Positions 39,031-47,537 of a stretch of 64,000 nt of DNA are shown here, in pieces (position 1 is the first letter of the stretch; every line of letters starts with the position of its first letter). The position numbers and the translations under genes are program-made. This DNA is from JAGXTF01 sp038317095 (GTDB lineage Bacteria > Bacteroidota > Bacteroidia > NS11-12g > UBA955). The DNA is taken from NCBI GenBank assembly GCA_038317095.1, contig JBBQBB010000007.1, forward strand, positions 21,777-85,776, written 5' to 3'. The notes under the pieces are model-generated. The model did no database searches. It was not told the DNA's origin and saw only the letters and a list, made by a program, of their open reading frames with translations.

Positions 39031-40167
39031 ATGAAAATTGGAATTGTATGTTACCCAACCTTCGGTGGAAGTGGTGTTTTGGCAACTGAGCTTGGCAAAG
39101 CTTTGGCAACCAAAGGGCATGAAGTACATTTTATCAGTTATAACCAACCTGCAAGGCTTGATTTCTTTACCGAAAACGTGTTCTACCACGAGGTAAGCAT
39201 TTTAAAATACCCACTTTTTGAATATGCGCCTTATGAAACAGCACTTGCAGGTAAAATTGTGGATATTGTGAAAACCAAGCACCTGGATGTGTTGCATGTG
39301 CACTATGCCATTCCGCATGCTTCTGCTGCACTTTTGGCAAAAATGATTTTAAAAGAGGATGGATTGCACATTCCCATCATCACCACATTGCATGGCACAG
39401 ATATAACATTGGTTGGCAGAGAAGCCACCTATGAGCCTGTGGTAAGCTGGAGTATTAACAATTCAGATGCAGTTACGGCCGTTTCAGAAAGTTTGAAACG
39501 CGATACCTTGGAACATTTTCAAATTCGCCGTGAAATAGATGTGATTCCCAATTTTATTGACTTTACCCGATTCAATAAAAAGCCCAAAGAACATTTTAAA
39601 AAGGCTATTGCGCCTAACGGTGAAAGAATATTGGTGCATACTTCCAATTTTAGAAAAGTAAAAAGGGTAGAAGATGTGATAGAGGTTTTTTGCAGGGTAA
39701 GCGCAAAAATGCCAGTGAAATTATTGATGATTGGCGATGGTCCTGAAAGAAGCCACATTGAAAAAATGAGCCGCGAAATGGCTTGCGGCGACAAGGTTAC
39801 CTTTTTAGGCAAACAGGAAGCAGTTGAAGAAATTTTGTCGGTTTGTGACTTGTTTATTCTACCCTCCGAGTCAGAAAGTTTTGGTTTGGCAGCCTTGGAA
39901 GCCATGGCTTGCGAAGTGCCTGTAATTAGCACCAATGCAGGTGGAATACCCGAAGTAAACATTCACGGTGTAACAGGTTTTATGAGCAATGTGGGCGATG
40001 TAGACGATATGGCTGCAAATGCCTTGAAAATTTTAGAATCGGAAGAAACTTTGTTGCAGTTTAAGAAAAATGCACTGGAGCAAGCTAAAAAGTTTGATTT
40101 GGATGAAATAATCAATGATTATTTGGCAATTTATGAACGGGTTCGCCTAAAATCTTCGAGCCAATAA
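39031..40167 (+). CDS. bshA: N-acetyl-alpha-D-glucosaminyl L-malate synthase BshA
   Basis: Retaining GT4 glycosyltransferase that joins UDP-GlcNAc to L-malate in the first step of bacillithiol synthesis. The 378 residues match BshA along the length: KIGIVCYPTFGGSGVLATEL at the start, HEVHFISY, VLHVHYAIPHA, TTLHGTDITLVG, IPNFIDFTRF, and the donor-binding LPSESESFGLAALEAMACEVP with GGIPEV. Start ATG 39031 is chosen over 39010 because it opens the conserved N-terminus and has AAGGAG about 10 bp upstream. Divergent from tadA (81 bp gap). bshB and bshC are not in the window. Confidence 0.93.
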   Translation: MKIGIVCYPTFGGSGVLATELGKALATKGHEVHFISYNQPARLDFFTENVFYHEVSILKYPLFEYAPYETALAGKIVDIVKTKHLDVLHVHYAIPHASAALLAKMILKEDGLHIPIITTLHGTDITLVGREATYEPVVSWSINNSDAVTAVSESLKRDTLEHFQIRREIDVIPNFIDFTRFNKKPKEHFKKAIAPNGERILVHTSNFRKVKRVEDVIEVFCRVSAKMPVKLLMIGDGPERSHIEKMSREMACGDKVTFLGKQEAVEEILSVCDLFILPSESESFGLAALEAMACEVPVISTNAGGIPEVNIHGVTGFMSNVGDVDDMAANALKILESEETLLQFKKNALEQAKKFDLDEIINDYLAIYERVRLKSSSQ

Positions 40168-40433
40168 GTTTAGGTATGGAACCCAAAACTATATGGTTCC
40201 GACCATAAACGAATAACATTTCTGACAGAGAACTTTGCTTTTTCAAAACCTTTTTTATGCATTTGATGACTCCATTCAAACATTAATAAAAAAAACACGT
40301 CAACAACAATGAGTTTGGCGGCATTTTTTGCAGTTTTGCAAAAATGGTGACAAACACCCAGAAAAAAGTTAAACAAAAAAGCAATTTCAAAATGGAATGT
40401 TAGCAAGGTCCAACAACCCCTTCCCAACCCACT

Positions 40434-40946
40434 TTATCTTGGGTTTTTGGCTTGCAAATGTTCTTTCAAAAATTTAAGGGCTATTCCTATTTGGTTTTCC
40501 ACCGTTTTGGGAGATATGTCCATCACTACTGCAATTTCTTTGTAACTGAGTTCCTGCATTCTGCTCAGCAAAAACACCATTCTGCATTTGGTTGGCAGTT
40601 GATCTATAAGAAAATGAATCCTATTTTCCGTTTCCCGGCTTTGCAAATGATCGGAAATCAGGGCATCCTGACTGGCAATGGGAAATTCATCAGGCATTTC
40701 AGAAAACTGCAATTTTGCCTTTTTGATGTGGTTCAGACATTTGTTTTTAACCCCGGTAAATAAATAGTTTTTTAAAGAATCATCAAATGCGAGTTGGTCT
40801 TTGCGGTCCCAAATGGCAACGAACATATCCTGCACAATCTCCTCCGCATCCGACCGGTTGTTTACTATGCCCATAGCGAAATAGACCAAGCCTGGCCTAA
40901 AACGCCTAAACAACAATTCAAAGTCAGCTTGTGTATTCTTTACCAC
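40434..40946 (-). CDS. ECF sigma factor, Bacteroidota expansion type
   Basis: RNA polymerase sigma-70 factor with only regions 2 and 4. The 170 residues have region 2 (FELLFRRFRPGLVYFAMG, DAEEIVQDMFVAIWDRKD, LKNYLFTGVKNKCLNHIKK) and region 4 (LPTKCRMVFLLSRMQELSYKEIA, ISPKTVENQIGIALKFLKEHL). This resembles the expanded family usually paired with a FecR-type anti-sigma and a SusC/TonB receptor. The start is GTG at 40946. No anti-sigma or receptor gene lies next to it: downstream is a 266-bp gap and then convergent bshA. A TATTTTTG box lies 10 bp upstream. Confidence 0.92.
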   Translation of the reverse strand: MVKNTQADFELLFRRFRPGLVYFAMGIVNNRSDAEEIVQDMFVAIWDRKDQLAFDDSLKNYLFTGVKNKCLNHIKKAKLQFSEMPDEFPIASQDALISDHLQSRETENRIHFLIDQLPTKCRMVFLLSRMQELSYKEIAVVMDISPKTVENQIGIALKFLKEHLQAKNPR

Positions 40947-40956
40947 CGAGTTGGCG

Positions 40957-40964
40957 CAAAAATA
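40957..40964 (-). promoter_or_regulatory. Candidate -7 box for the ECF sigma gene
   Basis: On the minus strand this reads TATTTTTG (TAnnTTTG), followed by CGCC, ten bases before the GTG start. A TTG lies about 22 bp further upstream, slightly longer than the usual spacing. Confidence 0.45.
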
Positions 40965-40985
40965 AGGTTTAAATCAAAGAAGCTA

Positions 40986-43184
40986 TCAATTACCCATGTC
41001 ACTCAAAAACTGAATACGCATTAATTTTAACTCTTCATGCGTAAACTCGCCTTCAAAATATTGGAAAGCAACTTCCATATCATCTAAGTCGGTTTTTTTG
41101 AAGTAATCAAAAATTTCATTTTGCAATTCTTCTTCTAAAAACTGATTTAAAAAATATCTGATATTTAGTTTTGTGCCGCTGTTTGCAATTTGTTCTAGCT
41201 CTTCAACCAAAGTATCAAAGTCAATCCCTAGTTGCTTGGCAACTTCAATTAAATCTACTTTTTTGTCGATATTAATGATAAGATTTTTCTTCTTTACAGA
41301 TTTTTCAGCGTTGCCTTTAAGTACAATATCCTCAGGGCGTTCAATCTGATTTTCTTTAACAAATTTTTCGATGTATGCAATAAAGGGTTCGCCAAATTTC
41401 TGTGCTTTGTTTTTGCCAACACCATTAATATTGGCCAATTCGGTTAAAGTGATTGGGAATTTGGTTGCCATATCTTCCAAACTAGGATCTTGGAAAATAA
41501 CATAGGGCGGCAATCCTTTTTCTTTGGCAACTTTTTTGCGCAAATCTTTCAAATGAGCAAACAATTCCTCATCGCAAATGCTTTCCAATCTAAAATTTTC
41601 AAAATCATCTTCAGATACACTTGGGAAAACGGTATCAACCGCCAATTCGTGCTTAATTGGTTTCTTAATATAGGCTGCACCTTCTTCGGAAAGGCTTAGC
41701 AATCCGTATTTTTCAATATTTTTGTTTAAGTACCCACTTACCAAAGCCAACCGCAACAATGATTTCCAAAAAACCTTGTCTTTTTCCTTGCCAGCGGCAA
41801 AAAGTGGAAGTTTGTTGTGGTTATAATCTTTGATACTGTCTGCAGCTTTGCCACCAATAAAATCTACAATATGCGTAACACTAAATTCGCCATTCAAACT
41901 TTTCAGTCCCTCTAGGGCCAATTTCATATCCGCAGTTACATCATGTTTGGGTTTTGGATGTGCGCAATTGTCGCACAAATTGTTGCAATTTTTCTCATCA
42001 AAAGCTTCACCAAAATAATGCAATAGCAATTTACGACGGCATTGGCTACTTTCTGCAAATGCAGCTGTTTCAGCTATTAAAAGACCACCTATTTCTTGCT
42101 CGGCTACAGGCTTGTCTTTCATAAACTTCTCCAATTTCTCTATGTCGTTGGGGTTGTAGAACAACAAACAATCGCCTTGCATTCCATCTCTGCCACCACG
42201 CCCAGTTTCTTGGTAGTAACCTTCCAAACTTTTGGGAACATCATAATGGATCACAAATCGAACATCTGGCTTGTCAATTCCCATTCCGAAGGCAATTGTA
42301 GCCACAATTACATCGCAGTTTTCCATCAAAAATGCATCTTGAGTTTTGGCCCTCGTTTTGGCATCTAATCCTGCATGATATGGTTTGGCTTTGATGCCAT
42401 TTACAGTTAGCATTTCTGCTATTTCCTCTACTCGCTTGCGGCTTAAACAATAAATGATTCCAGATTTTCCATGTCTTTTATTTATAAAAGAAATGATATC
42501 TTTATGCACTTGGTCTTTTCTGCCTTTCCCTTTTACTTCATAATAAAGATTGGGGCGGTTAAACGAAGTTTTAAAAACTTCAGCATCCAACATGCCTAAG
42601 TTTTTCTGAATATCGTATTGTACTTTAGGTGTTGCAGTTGCAGTAAGCGCCATAATAGGCACATCGCCTATCTCTTTTACCATTTGGCGTATTTTGCGAT
42701 ACTCAGGTCTAAAGTCATGCCCCCATTCTGAAATACAATGTGCTTCATCTACAGCAACGAAGGATATTTTAATTTTGCTTAAAAGCTCCAGGGTTTCTTC
42801 CTTTTTAAGGGTTTCTGGCGCTAAGTATAACAATTTCGTATTCTCGGCCAACATATCTTCCATCACTTTTGCCAAATCCGTCTTGCTTAAAGAACTATTT
42901 AGAAAATGTGCAAACGATGTGCTGGATGCAAAACCACGAATATTATCTACTTGGTTCTTCATAAGCGCAATCAGTGGGGAAATTACTATTGCGGTTCCCG
43001 GCAACATCATTGCCGGCAATTGATAGGTTAATGATTTTCCTGCACCTGTTGGCATTATTACGAAACAGTCTTTGCCTTGCAACACACTATTTACAACGGC
43101 TTCTTGACTGCCTTTAAAATCATCGAATCCAAAGAAATCCTTAAGGGTCTTGCGTGCATTCAATATTTCTGCTACTTCACTCAT
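40986..43184 (-). CDS. recQ: ATP-dependent DNA helicase RecQ
   Basis: 3'-5' SF2 helicase in recombination and fork repair. The 732 residues contain motif I MPTGAGKSLTYQLPA, motif II DEAHCISEWGHDFRPEY, motif VI QETGRGGRDG, then the zinc cluster (CRRKLLLHYFGE..NCNNLCDNC), the winged-helix RQC domain, and an HRDC domain at about 540-615 (LRKKVAKEKGLPPYVIFQD, ITLTELANINGVGKNKAQKFG). A further 110-residue acidic helical tail follows. The gene is separated from the sigma gene start by about 40 bp (same strand) and diverges from kdsD with 153 bp between. Confidence 0.95.
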   Translation of the reverse strand: MSEVAEILNARKTLKDFFGFDDFKGSQEAVVNSVLQGKDCFVIMPTGAGKSLTYQLPAMMLPGTAIVISPLIALMKNQVDNIRGFASSTSFAHFLNSSLSKTDLAKVMEDMLAENTKLLYLAPETLKKEETLELLSKIKISFVAVDEAHCISEWGHDFRPEYRKIRQMVKEIGDVPIMALTATATPKVQYDIQKNLGMLDAEVFKTSFNRPNLYYEVKGKGRKDQVHKDIISFINKRHGKSGIIYCLSRKRVEEIAEMLTVNGIKAKPYHAGLDAKTRAKTQDAFLMENCDVIVATIAFGMGIDKPDVRFVIHYDVPKSLEGYYQETGRGGRDGMQGDCLLFYNPNDIEKLEKFMKDKPVAEQEIGGLLIAETAAFAESSQCRRKLLLHYFGEAFDEKNCNNLCDNCAHPKPKHDVTADMKLALEGLKSLNGEFSVTHIVDFIGGKAADSIKDYNHNKLPLFAAGKEKDKVFWKSLLRLALVSGYLNKNIEKYGLLSLSEEGAAYIKKPIKHELAVDTVFPSVSEDDFENFRLESICDEELFAHLKDLRKKVAKEKGLPPYVIFQDPSLEDMATKFPITLTELANINGVGKNKAQKFGEPFIAYIEKFVKENQIERPEDIVLKGNAEKSVKKKNLIINIDKKVDLIEVAKQLGIDFDTLVEELEQIANSGTKLNIRYFLNQFLEEELQNEIFDYFKKTDLDDMEVAFQYFEGEFTHEELKLMRIQFLSDMGN

Positions 43185-43337
43185 TTTTTTTAATTGATTT
43201 ACGGTAGTAAAGTTATAGCATAGGCATTATGTTTTTTCAAAAAATAGTATATTTTTTTTATTCAGATTGCAAATGCTTTTCGCTGTGTGTATCGGTAACT
43301 GCAAAATAAGCTTTATTTTGCGCCTTTAAACTTCAAC

Positions 43338-44312
43338 TTGACCTTACAAAGCGCGAATATAATCAAAAAATATGCCATTCAAGCTATTCAAAGTGAATTA
43401 AATAGCTTAAAAAGCCTAGAGTTCTACGTAGACAACACTTTTGCCGATGCAATTCAACATATTTTAGACAGCAAAGGGCGAGTGGTAATTACTGGTATAG
43501 GCAAAAGTGCCATCATTGCCCAGAAAATTGTGGCTACCTTAAATAGTACAGGTCAACCTGCTGTTTTTATGCATGCGGCAGATGCCATCCACGGCGATTT
43601 GGGTATTATTCAGCGAGATGATACCGTAATAGCCATTTCCAAAAGTGGAAATACGCCAGAAATTAAAGTTTTGGCACCCTTACTTCGCAGTTTTGGCAAT
43701 AAATTAATAGCTATGGTGGGAAATATCGATAGCGAATTGGCAAAAATTGCCGATTATGTGATCAATACCACCATTGACAAAGAGGCGTGCCCAAACAATT
43801 TGGCGCCCACAACAAGCACCACTGCCCAATTGTTGATGGGAGATGCAATTGCAGTTGCACTGCTACAGATACGAAATTTTACCGGTGCCGATTTTTCTAG
43901 ATTTCACCCTGGGGGTGCTTTGGGCAAACAACTATTCTTGCGCTGCGGCGAACTGGCCAGTAGAAATGAAAAGCCCATTGTTTCACCCAACACTTCAGTT
44001 AAAGATGCAATCGTTGTTATAACCCAAAAAAGACTCGGCGCTGCTGTGGTTTGCGATGATAATGGATTGGTTTTAGGCATTATAACCGATGGCGATGTGC
44101 GGCGCATGCTAGAGAAGTTTGATGTCTTTGCAGGTGTTTTGGCCTCGGATGTTATGAGTTTAAACCCTACCTGCATTGATGCAGAAGCTATGGCCAATGA
44201 AGCGGCCACAATTATGACCGATAAGAAAATCTCCCAAATTGTAGTTACTGAAAATGGCAAATTCGCCGGTTTAGTGCATATTCACGATTTAAATAAAGAA
44301 GGTATATATTAA
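43338..44312 (+). CDS. kdsD: D-arabinose 5-phosphate isomerase
   Basis: Interconverts ribulose 5-phosphate and arabinose 5-phosphate, first step to Kdo of the LPS inner core. The 324 residues consist of a SIS sugar-isomerase domain (about 40-180: VVITGIGKSAIIAQKI, MHAADAIHGDLG, AISKSGNTPEIK, PTTSTTAQLLMGDA) and two CBS domains (about 205-320). The HPGGALGK segment between them is typical of KdsD/KpsF. The start is TTG 43338, inferred from family length, since no ATG is suitable. It abuts the mannose-1-phosphate guanylyltransferase gene with no gap, so the pair is surely co-transcribed. Confidence 0.92.
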   Translation: MTLQSANIIKKYAIQAIQSELNSLKSLEFYVDNTFADAIQHILDSKGRVVITGIGKSAIIAQKIVATLNSTGQPAVFMHAADAIHGDLGIIQRDDTVIAISKSGNTPEIKVLAPLLRSFGNKLIAMVGNIDSELAKIADYVINTTIDKEACPNNLAPTTSTTAQLLMGDAIAVALLQIRNFTGADFSRFHPGGALGKQLFLRCGELASRNEKPIVSPNTSVKDAIVVITQKRLGAAVVCDDNGLVLGIITDGDVRRMLEKFDVFAGVLASDVMSLNPTCIDAEAMANEAATIMTDKKISQIVVTENGKFAGLVHIHDLNKEGIY

Positions 44313-45392
44313 ATGGATAGTAAAAATCATTATGTATTGATTATGGCAGGGGGCATTGGAAGCCGATTTTGGCCCATTAGCCGCAAAAGTTTACCCAAAC
44401 AATTTATCGATATCATGGGAACCGGCGATTCTCTCATTACCCAAACTTTCAATCGCTTTGCCGAAATAGTTCCTCCAGACAATATATTTGTTGTTACCAA
44501 TGCTGAGTATGTCGATTTGGTAAAAGAACATATTCCCTCGATAGCCTCAGACAGAATTTTAGCAGAACCCCAAACCAGAAATACCGCCCCTTGTATTGCC
44601 TTTGCCAGTCATAGAATAAAGGCTATAAATCCAGATGCTGTTTGTGTTGTTGCTCCTAGCGACCATTTAATAACCAAGGAATCTGAGTTTAAAAGAATTA
44701 TCAATGAAGGGTATACTTTTGCAAAGGAATACGCAAATTTGGTTACAATCGGAATAAAACCTACTAGGCCTGATACTGGCTACGGCTATATCCAATTTAA
44801 TATTATTCCCACCAGTAAACAATTTCACGCGGTAAAAACATTTACAGAAAAACCTACTTTAGAAATTGCCAAAACATTTATTGAAAGTGGAGAATTTTTA
44901 TGGAACGCGGGCATCTTTGTGTGGCATGTAAATACCATTATAAATCGATTGGAAGCCATGCTTCCAGAGGTTTCACAATTGTTTTCAGAAATCGATTTTA
45001 CACGACCCGATTATTCGAATTATCTAGAAAAAGCTTATGGTTTTTGTCCTTCTATTTCTATTGATTATGGTGTTTTAGAAAAAGATCCAGATGTATATGT
45101 TATACCTGCCACCTTTGGTTGGAATGATTTGGGGACTTGGAAAAGTTTATGGGATGTGCATGAAAAAGACCCAAATGGGAATGCCGAAGTGGGTAAGAAT
45201 ATTAGGATGATGCATACAAATGATTCATTGGTTTTTAGTTCCACAAAACGCATCGTAATTACCACAGGCGTTGAGAATTTGGTGGTTGTAGATAGTGACG
45301 ATGTATTGTTGATTATGAACAAAGACGACGAACAAGAATTGCGCAAAGTTGTAAATATTATGCGCGATGAATACAAAGGAAAATACACCTAA
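44313..45392 (+). CDS. manC: Mannose-1-phosphate guanylyltransferase
   Basis: Makes GDP-mannose from GTP and mannose 1-phosphate, feeding surface glycan synthesis. The 359 residues start with the nucleotidyltransferase signature VLIMAGGIGSRFWPISR followed by LPKQF, and carry APSDHLI, the FTEKP motif with WNAGIFVW, and the EKDPDVYVIPATFGWNDLGTW segment. There is no phosphomannose isomerase domain at the C-terminus, so this is the short single-function form. The ATG immediately follows the kdsD stop codon, and the patatin gene follows after 14 bp. Confidence 0.92.
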   Translation: MDSKNHYVLIMAGGIGSRFWPISRKSLPKQFIDIMGTGDSLITQTFNRFAEIVPPDNIFVVTNAEYVDLVKEHIPSIASDRILAEPQTRNTAPCIAFASHRIKAINPDAVCVVAPSDHLITKESEFKRIINEGYTFAKEYANLVTIGIKPTRPDTGYGYIQFNIIPTSKQFHAVKTFTEKPTLEIAKTFIESGEFLWNAGIFVWHVNTIINRLEAMLPEVSQLFSEIDFTRPDYSNYLEKAYGFCPSISIDYGVLEKDPDVYVIPATFGWNDLGTWKSLWDVHEKDPNGNAEVGKNIRMMHTNDSLVFSSTKRIVITTGVENLVVVDSDDVLLIMNKDDEQELRKVVNIMRDEYKGKYT

Positions 45393-45406
45393 ATCCATAA
45401 AATAAG

Positions 45407-46183
45407 ATGAGCCAAACACACACCATAGGATTGACATTGTCTGGGGGTGGGGCTCGCGGGATTACCCATGTGGGTGTATTGATGGCACTCGATGAGTTAG
45501 GTGTAAAACCTACACATATAAGCGGTACAAGTGCCGGTGCATTGGTGGGTGGAATGTATGCTTCTGGCATTGCGCCATCTGAAATTTTGCGCATTGTGCA
45601 AGCCAAAAAATTTTTAACCACACGCAGTTTTAATTTCAGAGACAATGGTTTTTTTTCGTTGTCGCCTTTGAAAGAAATGTTGGAAAAAAATATGCCGATT
45701 CAAATTTTTGAAGAATTGCCCATTCGTTTTTTTGCAACCGCCACCAATATTGAAGATGGAATTGCCAAAACATTCCATAGTGGAGACATGATTATGCCCA
45801 TGATTGCTTCTTCTGCTGTGCCTGTATTGTTTGCACCTATATTTATGGAAGGCAAGCCATGGTTAGATGGAGGTGTAATCAATAATTTTCCCATAGAACC
45901 TGTTCAAGATTGCGATATTGTTATTGGAAGTAATGTAAGTACCTGGCCTGAAGCGCATAAAAATTGGAGTCGTGTTTCTATTATTCAAAGATGTTTTCAC
46001 CTCACCATGACAAATTATTTGCCGCAAAAAAAAGAAAAATGCCATGTTTTTATCGATCCTCCGGTTGGGCATTTTGGCGCTTTTGGAAAAAGCAAACTCC
46101 AAGAATTGGCAGATTTGGGTTATCAGCATACCATGGAACAAAAAGAAAAAATTATTGTGCTGCTAAAAAATCTGAATCCGTAA
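45407..46183 (+). CDS. Patatin-like phospholipase (RssA/YlbK type)
   Basis: Cytoplasmic lipid acyl hydrolase family. The 258 residues contain the oxyanion loop LSGGGARGITHVGVL (about 11-25), the nucleophile GTSAG (Ser42) and the catalytic aspartate in WLDGGVINNFP (about 150-160). Length and layout match the RssA group, which lacks membrane segments. It is the third gene of the kdsD-manC unit, 14 bp after manC. The substrate is unknown; a role in envelope lipid turnover is an inference from context. Confidence 0.9.
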   Translation: MSQTHTIGLTLSGGGARGITHVGVLMALDELGVKPTHISGTSAGALVGGMYASGIAPSEILRIVQAKKFLTTRSFNFRDNGFFSLSPLKEMLEKNMPIQIFEELPIRFFATATNIEDGIAKTFHSGDMIMPMIASSAVPVLFAPIFMEGKPWLDGGVINNFPIEPVQDCDIVIGSNVSTWPEAHKNWSRVSIIQRCFHLTMTNYLPQKKEKCHVFIDPPVGHFGAFGKSKLQELADLGYQHTMEQKEKIIVLLKNLNP

Positions 46184-46370
46184 AATTGTGAATTATTGCT
46201 AAAGATTAAAATTACTAATTATAATTAAGCTCAGTTTTAACATAAACGAAAAAAATGAATCAATTTAATAAAATTACATTTTAGAAATTCAGGTGCGAGG
46301 GCGGAAGCTCTGTTTAAGCGTTAAAAAAATTATAAGGAGCCAGGAAGCATCAAATCAGATTGAATTTTGG

Positions 46371-46426
46371 TTATACCTTTTTTTTAACCTACCTGCCTAA
46401 GGAGGAAGGCAGGGAAGAAGGTATAA
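46371..46426. repeat. Imperfect 56-bp hairpin element
   Basis: Outer arms TTATACCTT / AAGGTATAA and inner arms CCTGCCT (46392-46398) / AGGCAGG (46407-46413) are both perfect. The CCTGCCT...AGGCAGG core resembles the segment nested in leuS repeat copy 2 (CCTGC...GCAGG). It may be a mobile or REP-like element. Confidence 0.55.
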
Positions 46427-46571
46427 AAAAAACATTTTTATACATCAATATAAATCAGATAAAATGAAATAACCAATTTTGACTGTGGGTCAAGATAATT
46501 GTTTGTCTATGTAGTAAAGCAGTGAAATAATTTTAAAAAACCATTTCCTATTTCTTTAGTCCAAATATACT

Positions 46572-46579
46572 TAACTTTG
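46572..46579 (+). promoter_or_regulatory. Candidate -7 box for the EamA transporter gene
   Basis: TAACTTTG, a perfect TAnnTTTG, ends four bases before the GTG start at 46584. No convincing -33 element was found. Confidence 0.45.
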
Positions 46580-46583
46580 CCTT

Positions 46584-47531
46584 GTGAATTTACGCCTAAA
46601 AGCCTTGCTATACTTGCACATTGCCGTCTTCCTTTGGGGCTTTACCGCAATTCTAGGCAAAGCCATTTCATATAGCTCATTTCTTCTTGTTTGGCATCGT
46701 ATGGCACTAACTGCCTTGGTATATTTTTGTATTCCTTTTGTTTGGAAAAGTTTATTTAAAATGAGTTTCAAACAAATATCTATTTTTTTGGGAATTGGTT
46801 TGTTGGTTTGCGCACATTGGCTCACGTTTTACGGCAGTATAAAATTGGGAAATAGTGCATCAATTACCCTAGCTTGTTTGGGCTCCGCTTCTTTCTTTTC
46901 TGCAATTCTAGAACCGCTGTTAAACAAAGCACCTTTTAGACCCATTGAAATCTTTTTAGGCATGCTTGTTTTGGGTGGCATTTTGTTAATTTATTATGCC
47001 ACTCCCACCCAATCAACAGAAGGTGTAAATTATTCTATGGCAATTCTCTCTGGCGTGGTAAGTGCATTTCTTGCCGCCTTATTTACGGTACTCAATAAAA
47101 AAAATATTCACAAAACGGAAACCTTGACCCTGTCTGCTTTGGAAATGCTTTCTGGTGCCATTGTTTTAACCATTTTAGTGCCGTTTATTGTAGATTCAAA
47201 TACCGCATTGTGGCCCAAATTCGACCCCGCCATTGGCAATTATGATTTGGTTTGGATTGTTCTTTTGGTGGTCGTTTGCACCAATTTAACTTTCTATCTG
47301 GGGGCTCATGCACTGCGTGAATTGTCTGCATTTACTGCGAACTTAACGGTGAATTTAGAACCCATTTATGGAATTGTTTTGGGTGCAATTATATTTCACG
47401 AAAACCAACAATTAAATATTTGGTTTTATTTGGGAGCTTCCCTTATTTTATTGACGGTATTTATTCAAACATTTTTAAATTACCGCAGCAGAAAAAAAGA
47501 AGAAGCTCTGGAATTGGTTGTGCGGGAATGA
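46584..47531 (+). CDS. EamA/DMT-family transporter
   Basis: Inner-membrane exporter of the drug/metabolite superfamily. The 315 residues have ten hydrophobic segments arranged as two EamA halves (about 5-135 and 150-300), including AVFLWGFTAILGKAIS, HWLTFYGSIKLGNSASITLAC and, in the second half, LREL.AFTANLTVNLEPIYGIVLGAI. The start is GTG at 46584. Substrate cannot be predicted; relatives export amino acids or other metabolites. It converges on the WG-repeat pseudogene, with six bp between. Confidence 0.88.
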   Translation: MNLRLKALLYLHIAVFLWGFTAILGKAISYSSFLLVWHRMALTALVYFCIPFVWKSLFKMSFKQISIFLGIGLLVCAHWLTFYGSIKLGNSASITLACLGSASFFSAILEPLLNKAPFRPIEIFLGMLVLGGILLIYYATPTQSTEGVNYSMAILSGVVSAFLAALFTVLNKKNIHKTETLTLSALEMLSGAIVLTILVPFIVDSNTALWPKFDPAIGNYDLVWIVLLVVVCTNLTFYLGAHALRELSAFTANLTVNLEPIYGIVLGAIIFHENQQLNIWFYLGASLILLTVFIQTFLNYRSRKKEEALELVVRE

Positions 47532-47537
47532 ATGCGC

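Larger units (their letters stand above)
46184..46583. other. Intergenic region with an imperfect hairpin element
   Basis: About 400 AT-rich bp between two plus-strand genes. It contains the inverted repeat 46371-46426 (listed separately) and the promoter candidate of the EamA gene. No ORF with coding character is seen. Confidence 0.55.

Noticed and set aside
38950..39189. N-terminal extension of TadA
   Set aside because: The frame is open to 39189, but the added residues do not look like TadA and would overlap the bshA start; GTG 38949 gives the normal N-terminus.
40170..40427. Minus-strand ORF of 85 residues after the sigma gene
   Set aside because: Its composition is not protein-like (random Phe/His/Cys mix), it has no resemblance to a FecR-type anti-sigma factor, and it lies in a gap between convergent genes.
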